DNA of 64,000 bases. It comes from Vitellaria paradoxa (lineage: Eukaryota > Streptophyta > Magnoliopsida > Ericales > Sapotaceae). The translations under genes were made by a program, and so were the position numbers. The DNA is taken from NCBI GenBank assembly GCA_019916065.1, contig CM034243.1, positions 1,488,001 through 1,552,000 of the forward strand, written 5' to 3'. Every line of letters starts with the position of its first letter. Positions within the stretch are counted from its first letter, which is position 1. This document shows positions 57,101 to 64,000 of this stretch, in pieces. The notes beneath the pieces were generated by a model. It worked only from the letters and a program-made list of their open reading frames with translations, was not told where the DNA came from and did no database searches.

Positions 57101-60055
57101 CTGTCCATAGCCAAGCCTTTGTCATTTTTGGACCAGCCACCAAAACCTGAGAGAAAACCTTTGCCAAGTGACTTGAAATATGTATTTTTAGGTGAGGGAG
57201 AGTCCTATCCAGCTGTCATTTCATCTCAGCTGAGTTTGGACCAAGAAAATAGACTTGTGGAAGTCTTGAGGAAGCATAGAGGAGCTTTGGGCTGGACTAT
57301 AGCAGATCTGCAGGGAATAAGTCCATTGATTTGCACTCATAGAATATTTTTGGAGGATGAGGCCAAGCCTATTAGGCAAATGCAAAGGAGACTCAACCCC
57401 AACATGAAAGAGGTTGTTAGAGGGGAGGTAATCAAGCTTTTGGATGCTGGAATTATCTACCCCATCTCAGATTCTAAGTGGGTGAGTCCAACTCAGGTAG
57501 TGCCTAAGAAATCTGGAGTGACTGTGATTAAGAATGAAAAAGAGGAATTAGTTCCAATGCGCATCCAAACAGGATGGCGCATGTGCATAGATTATAGAAA
57601 GTTGAATGCAGTCACAAGGAAAGATCACTTCCCTCTTCCATTCCTAGATCAGGTATTGGAAAGAGTGGCAGGGCATGCATTTTACTGTTTCTTGGATGGT
57701 TACTCTGGGTATAATCAGATTGAGATTGCATTGGAGGATCAAGAAAAGACCACATTCACTTGCCCATTTGGCACATTTGCATATAGGCGTATGCCTTTTG
57801 GTCTTTGCAATGCTCCTGCAACATTTCAGAGATGTATGATGAGTCTGTTTAGTGATTTTGTAGAGAGATTCCTTGAAGTTTTTATGGATGACTTTTCAGT
57901 ATATGGCAGTGACTTTGATACATGTTTGGGAAACTTAGAGAAGGTTTTGATTAGATGTGAGGAGAAAAACTTGGTTTTGAATTGGGAAAAATGCCACTTT
58001 ATGGTAACTCATGGAATTGTCCTTGGCCACATAGTGTCTTCTAGGGGGATAGAAGTAGACAAAGCTAAAGTGGAAATTATTCAAAAACTTCCTACCCCTA
58101 GATGTGTTAAGGATATCAGATCATTTCTTGGCCATGCTGGGTTTTATAGAAGGTTTATTGCATCATTCAGTGCCATTGCTAGACCTTTGTGCAACCTTCT
58201 ATCCCAGGATGTTCCCTTTGATTGGACACCAGAGTGTCAGGCCTCATTTGATAGACTTAAGAGTTTGCTCACCTCAGCTCCCATTATGCAGCCACCAGAC
58301 TGGACTTTACCATTTGAGATCATGTGTGATGCTAGTGATTGTGCCATTGGTGCAGTGCTAGGACAGAGGAGGGATAGGAGACCACATGTGTTGTACTATG
58401 CTAGCAAAACCCTTAGTGAAGCACAAAGGAATTACACTACTACTGAGAAGGAGTTGCTAGCAGTAGTATATGCCTTGGACAAGTTCAGATCATACCTGGT
58501 AGGTTCTCATGTCATAGTATACACTGACCATGCTGCTTTGAAGTATCTCTTGACCAAACCTGATGCTAAGCCTAGACTTATTAGATGGATTCTTCTGCTT
58601 CAAGAATTTGATTTAGAAATCAAGGACAAAAAGGGAGTTGAAAATGTAGTTGCTGATCACCTTTCTAGACTCCCACATCAAGATTTAGCATCTTTTGATT
58701 CTCCCATCAATGAGACATTCCCTGATGAGCAGTTGTTCCACATAGACTCTTCTGAGGTACCTTGGTTTGCAGATATAGCCAACTACCTAGCTTCAGGTAT
58801 TGTGCCTTCTCACTGGACCATGTTGGATAGAAGGAAGTTCTTTAGGAATGTGAGACACTTTTTCTGGGATGACCCTTATTTGTTTAAGTATTGCTCAGAT
58901 CAAGTCATAAGGAGATGCATACCCGAGAGTGAAGTACAGAGTGTCATTAGTTTTTGTCATACTCTTGCATGTGGAGGTCATTTTTCAGCTAGGAAGACAG
59001 TGGCAAAGATTTTACAGAGTGGATTGTTTTGGCCTACCATGTTTAGGGATGTGCATGCCTTTTGTGTTGCTTGTGATAGGTGTCAAAGGCTTGGTAAGAT
59101 CACTAGGAGAAACATGATGCCACTTCACCCCATTTATGTGCTTGATATCTTTGATTGTTGGGGTATGGATTTTATGGGACCATTTGTGAATTCATTTGGC
59201 AATGAGTATATCTTAGTGGCAGTGGATTATGTTTCAAAGTGGATAGAAGCCATACCAACTAAGACCAATGACCACAAGGTAGTGATAAAATTTTTGAAGG
59301 AAAATGTGTTTTCAAGATTTGGAATGCCAAAGGCCATGATAAGTGATAGGGGAACACATTTTTGCAATAGACATGTTGGTCTTTTGATGAAGAAGTATGG
59401 GGTGTTACACAAGGTTGGAACATCTTACCACCCCCAAACAAGTGGACAAGCTGAATTAGCCAATAGAGAGATCAAAAGAATCATTGAAAAAACAGTGAAT
59501 CCCACAAGGAAAGATTGGTCTTTGAAATTGGTTGATGCACTTTGGGCTTATAGGACTGCCTACAAGACTATCCTAGGCATGTCTCCTTATAGGTTAGTGT
59601 ATGGAAAAGCTTGTCATCTTCCTGTGGAACTTGAACACAAGGCCTTTTGGGCAGTGAGACATTTTAATGAGAGCATCACTGAATCTGGTTTTCAAAGAAA
59701 ATTGCAACTAAATGAGCTTGAGGAGATTAGGAATGATGCATATGAGAATGCTAAGATCACCAAGGATAGAGTGAAGAAATGGCATGATACACATATCCTC
59801 AAAAGAGAGTTGTTTGTGGGTCAAAAGGTCTTGTTGTATGACTCAAGGTTACACTTGTTTCCCGGGAAATTGAAGTCCAGATGGAGTGGTCCATATGTGA
59901 TTCAGAACATCACTGAGTTTGGGGCTGTTGACATTCAAAATCCAACCTCCAAGAATGTTTTTAGAGTGAATGGACAGAGATTGAAAGAGTATCATGAGAA
60001 TTTTGTTGCTGAAGTAGAGAGTTGGGATCTTGAAGATCCCCCAAATTCTGTTTGA
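54130..60055 (+). pseudogene. Unit 3 gag-pol polyprotein with three 1-nt indels
   Basis: The frame opens at ATG 54130 and lacks one Pro codon of the MDPPPP run. It is broken by an extra C at 54666 (GCAAACTAGAAC), a missing A in the A-run at 56111-56116, and an extra A at about 56596 (CTACTAAGGG). After the third break, late protease, RT (FMDD), RNase H, integrase (DD35E) and the GPY-like end are open without interruption to the normal stop at 60053-60055, so the enzymatic part of pol is in better condition than in unit 2. Protease is split: DLGAS lies before the break and the rest after it. Confidence 0.92.
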
Positions 60056-61522
60056 ATGAAGAAAGATTCTGACTTTGTATCATAATAGTGTAGGTTCTGT
60101 TATGTTTTTGATTTTCTGTTTTCTTTGGTTTTTGTAATTCTCTTTCTTTCATCTAAAAAAAAAAAAAAAATTTTTCAGTTTGCAAGTTTTAACACATTGG
60201 TTTCAGCAAGTTTCATGAAGAATTGAGAATTTCTGCTTTATGTTTTACTGATATTTGAATTTTCAAAGGTTGGAACTGACATGTGCTATTTGAGGTAGCA
60301 ACATCACTTGTGGTGGACCTACTTGAGAGTCAAATGGAATAAATGCATTTGCTTGATTTGTTTTGGGAGTATAATGCATTAACCAAAGTGGGTAGCACAT
60401 GCTTTCAAAGTGTTTCAGAATGCAGCCAAAGAATTTCAATTGAGCATGCTTCATTAAGGATCAAGTCACATCAGCAGGTGCAACAAAAACTGATCAAATC
60501 TGGTACTGCTATAAGTCCAAATCAGATGAGAAATTCATCTCATTCGAATAGCTGAATAGTCATTTGAATAGGCCATCTGAGCACAAAATCTCATCTGTGA
60601 ACAGCAACCCATCTTGCATATTTGATGCTTGGCAAAACCTCACTGCTCCTTAATTACACTCAACCCATTTTGTATTGTTTTGGTTCTACTGATTTGCATT
60701 TTCTTTGAGAATATTGCATTGAACAAGTTGGGGGGAGCAACTGTTTTGGTAATACCTTGGAGTTTCAGCTGGTCTACATCACTCAAACATGTTAACCTTA
60801 AACTCAGCAGGTACCTCTTTTCCTTTTGCACTTTATTCCAAATTGATTGACTTGTTTGTGCATTGAGGACAATGCTTGTTTTTAGTTGGGGGGACACAAT
60901 CTGAGTTTGTGGATGTGAATAGTATTTTTACTGCAATTTGCTGAATTGAGTGATTGGATATGATCAGAATGTTTTGAATATGATTTGGAATTGCTTGAAT
61001 TGAATTAAGATCATGCTTATGTCAGTTTGAGTTTGCATATGTTGAAAATTTGAAAAAAAAATTTTTTGAAAATTTGGAAAAATTGCAAAACTTCTTCTTG
61101 AATTAGTTATTTCTTTTGAAATAATTTTCGAATCCTAGCTGTTGGCAAAACTTAATTTGAGTATTCTTAAGAAATGGGGAAGAATTTCTGGTTTTCTGGA
61201 CACTGGAATTGCAAATTGCTGATAACCTGTATTCGAATATGGGTCTGGGTATTCGAATATGATGTCAGGTTTTAAATCCTGTATATACCCGTGAGTGGCC
61301 CCATTTAAGGTCCTGTTCTATTCGAATACGAGCCCTGGTGCCCACAACCCTGAAACCTTCACCATTCCACATCTTCTTCCAGTCTTTTACTTTCGGATTA
61401 TCTGAGTGAGATTTTGAGTTGACATTGAAAGGAAGATTCAGATACAGAGCTGCGATTGAAGAAGCTAGGGTTTACAGCTTTGGAGAATTTCTGATAAAGG
61501 GTGGAAAATCAACTGAAGCAAA
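60056..61522 (+). other. Unit 3 spacer between pol and the 3' ORF
   Basis: It is equivalent to the other spacers, with hairpin GCATTG-AGGA-CAATGC at 60860-60875 and G-tracts near 60728-60735 and 60888-60894, the second one shorter than in units 1 and 2. A deletion of about 25 nt near 60620 removes sequence kept in the other units. No gene is seen. Confidence 0.6.
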
Positions 61523-62900
61523 ATGCCACCAAAGAGGATGAAGAAGATGGCTTACAAAGGTAAGGCTAAAAGAAGGAGCATGAGGATTTTGAGCCAACAT
61601 GGTAAGGGTTCTTCACTTGTTGTTCAGGAACCCATAACATATGAACTGTCATCTTCTAAATCAGACCGTAGGTCTTCCTCTAGAACAGAATCATTCCATT
61701 CTGTAGGAAATGAGAGTTTGAGTGAGAGACATGATGATCATGTCTCTAATGTTGAAAAGGAAAACTCTGATGGAGTTCCTGAGAATGTGCCGACTAAGGA
61801 ACACACCTCTGCTCCTGAGGATGAGGTCCATACCTCTGAAAATGTTCTTTGGATGAACCTGAAGCACAATCTGACCATGATCTTTTTGATGAGGGTTCTT
61901 TTGATAATTTGAGGTTTTCCAACAAAGCTTCAAAGCTGAAATATGATGAGAATTACAGCAAGAGAGCTGTGTTGACTGAAAGAGGAATTAAATTGGAGGA
62001 TTACAATGAACCACCCTATGAATTGTTAGAACTATTTGAGCAAAGGGGCTGGGTACATTGGGTTACAACCAGTAGGAGGGCTGTGGTACCATATGTGAGA
62101 GAGTTTTACTCAAATGCTGAAGTGGGTATGATTCATGGGAGACCTGAGATAAACTCTAAGGTTAGAGGGAAGAGAATTAGTTTGAATCTTGAGAAGATTT
62201 CTTTCATAGGTCACTTGCCTGTTGAAAGAATACCCGAATCCACACCTAAACAAAAAGCAAATGGGAGAAGCAATTGCATAAGGACAATTTGGCTAGGCTC
62301 TTCACAGCCAACCCTCAAGCTCAATGGACCACTTCTAGGATGTCCAAGTCAGGAATTACTCCCAAAAGTAATATCCTTCACATGCTGGTCTGTTCTTTAT
62401 TTCTGCCCCATGCTTACAAGTCAACCATCACTCTTGAACAAGCCATGATTATGGGAAAGATGTTGTTAGGCATTCCCATGGATTTACCTTACCACATTTG
62501 GTTGGTTATTTCTCATGTGGTAGAGAAACCAGAATCCACTGCTGGGCTGCCTTTTGGAGGTTTAATTACAGAGATAATTCAGCACTTTTTGGGAATAGAG
62601 GAAGAGGTAGGAATGGCCATTGTGAAAGCTGCTCCTTTGATAGACAAGATATCTATGAATCGAAGTCGAGGACAATTGAAGAAGGCTGCTCCACCTGCAG
62701 TTGAGAACAACCAGCAGCAGCCAGCAGAGGAGGAGGCAACTGAAGCAGCCCCCATGAGCACAGAGGAGAAGTTGACATTAATCCAGAAAAATCAAGAAGT
62801 GCTGATGAGGGAAGTGAGTGAGCTGAGACAGGGGCAGCAGAAGCTTATTCGAATGGTGGAAAGCATATTCGAATGGAGTCAAGAAGGGAGAAATGCTTAA
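61523..62900 (+). pseudogene. Unit 3 3' ORF with two frameshifts
   Basis: It starts at the same ATG as units 1 and 2. A 1-nt loss with substitutions around 61841-61853 shifts the frame in the acidic linker. A missing A at 62259-62261 (AAGCAAATGG against AAGCAAAATGG) shifts it again after the VRGKRISLN segment. The last 208 codons, with the helical half and the coiled-coil tail, remain open. It is the most damaged copy of this ORF in the window. Confidence 0.82.
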
Positions 62901-64000
62901 TTTCAGTACTTCAGCCATGATCCAGACTCTTTTGTCCTTGAAACCAGATTTTTGACAGCAAATCTTCAGAATATTTCAAATATGTTTTGTCAACAATAGG
63001 ATTTGGATTAATGTTCCTGCTGTTTGTTTCTTTTGATTAGGTTTAAGTTGTTTTGTTTTACTTTTGCTACCTATGACTTTGAACTTACAACTTGGAATGA
63101 ATGAAATTTCTGTTTTCTTGGAATTAGTGATGTCATTTGCATAAATTGGATTGAGCTGAGTTGAAGTATGAAATTTTAAGAGTTGTTGTGGTTGCCATGT
63201 GTTTTTAAGTTGAAAAGTGTGTGAATGGATTTAGTTTGAGGATTGTTGATCTAACATTTGTCTTGAGGAATGAATTTATGAATGAATAATGTGTTTTATG
63301 GATTTCCAGATATAGTGGAGACTTAAAACCTGAAGTGAGATATTTGAGCCTTAAACTTTGTTCATGAGAGACTTCATTTACTCTAAGGGCTTTCCAAAAG
63401 CTCAAGCTTTTTGCACTTCAAATTTCTTCAATAACTCCACTTATACTATTTTGCTTTGGGTGTTTGTGAAGTGATGGATGAATGGAACTAGACTTCTGAT
63501 TCTTAACTTTTATGGTTGAATGGAATGAAATCATAGAAATGATATTAGGCCATTTTTCTTAACATTTGAGCTTGGAATGCCTTTCTTTGATGAACATCAT
63601 CCTTGGAGCCAAGTTTGAGCTTTATTAGAGCATTCATACTTCTTTATTCTTACCACATCATACCTTTAACCATTATGAATGCTCTTTAGCCTTCCCTAAC
63701 AGATTGGAATACACTGAAAATATTAAGGAAGAGAAATGAACAACATTTTGGGATTTTGAGGTGAGAAGAAAGAAAAATGAATGGAATGAGGAAAAGAAAT
63801 GTTAAGGGAAATTGTTGATAAAAAGAAAATCAAAAAGGTGGAAACTGTTTTACTTTTGAAATACATTCACTTGAGGTCAATTTCAAAAAAAAAAAAAAAA
63901 AAAGAAGAATTGGAGAAGGGTGGAAGAAAGTTTATTTCAGTGTTCCAAATCAGTTTTTGAATTCCTTATCCTTCCCTTCTATTACCTTATTAAACCTCAT
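62901..64000 (+). other. Unit 3 3' non-coding region, cut by the window end
   Basis: It matches the tails of units 1 and 2 up to the window edge; position 64000 corresponds to about 39270 in unit 1. By that alignment, the next polypurine tract and LTR should start roughly 0.6 kb further on. The A-run at about 63886-63903 is the shortest of the three. No gene is seen. Confidence 0.75.

Larger units (their letters stand above)
27481..64000 (+). mobile_element. Tandem array of three Athila-like Ty3/gypsy units sharing LTRs
   Basis: Three head-to-tail units follow the pattern LTR-internal-LTR-internal-LTR-internal, with LTR starts at 27481, 39875 and 52252. Nucleotide identity between units is very high along the whole 12.4 kb, with substitutions and 1-nt indels visible only here and there. 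Assignment to the Athila-like lineage rests on the tRNA-Asp primer site, the DLGAS protease motif, an FMDD reverse transcriptase motif, gag-pol in one frame, and an additional ORF after integrase. The left junction cuts the telomere-like array after TTCAG (27476-27480), a candidate 5-bp target-site duplication whose partner is beyond the window. Confidence 0.93.

Overview
This 64 kb window is flowering-plant nuclear DNA made almost wholly of retrotransposons and telomere-like repeats; I see no ordinary host gene. Plant origin is inferred from degenerate TTTAGGG-type repeats, plant L1 LINEs (DUF4283/zinc-knuckle ORF1; endonuclease-RT-zf-RVT-RNase H ORF2), and Ty3/gypsy units of Athila-like type (tRNA-Asp primer site, DLGAS protease, extra ORF after integrase). 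The species cannot be named from the sequence.

Left part (1-27480). After about 0.9 kb of unassigned AT-rich DNA come three related LINEs, all on the minus strand: A (961-7327, most decayed), B (8211-15581, moderately frameshifted) and C (15625-23129, both ORFs open). Every LINE end abuts G-rich telomere-like repeats on the plus strand (911-960, 7328-8210, 15582-15624, 23130-27480). At all three 3' ends the poly(A) tail, read as poly(T), starts directly after a GG or GGG of the repeat. The last array, 4.35 kb, is mainly TTCGGGG-type heptamers arranged in a higher-order period of about 120-128 bp.

Right part (27481-64000). A tandem array of one Ty3/gypsy element has the order LTR-internal-LTR-internal-LTR-internal, with LTRs starting at 27481, 39875 and 52252 (unit steps 12394 and 12377 bp). 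Each unit carries an LTR (about 1.5 kb), a tRNA-Asp primer-binding site, a single-frame gag-pol, a 1.5 kb spacer with G-tracts and a hairpin, a 459-codon 3' ORF resembling the 'putative plant transposon protein' domain, and a 1.7 kb tail with the polypurine tract. Unit 1 has one nonsense codon at the gag/pol boundary and an intact 3' ORF; units 2 and 3 carry several 1-nt indels. Unit 3 is cut by the window end, roughly 0.6 kb before the expected next LTR.

Most promising observations: (1) a plant LINE family repeatedly found inside telomere-like repeats in one orientation, with tails abutting the repeat where it could prime reverse transcription; (2) CCCTAA-type motifs within that LINE's ORF1, encoding Asn-Pro-Asn repeats; (3) 3'-UTR hairpins with compensatory changes between copies; (4) the shared-LTR tandem array; (5) a recurring palindrome, ATTCGAAT, throughout the LTR element.
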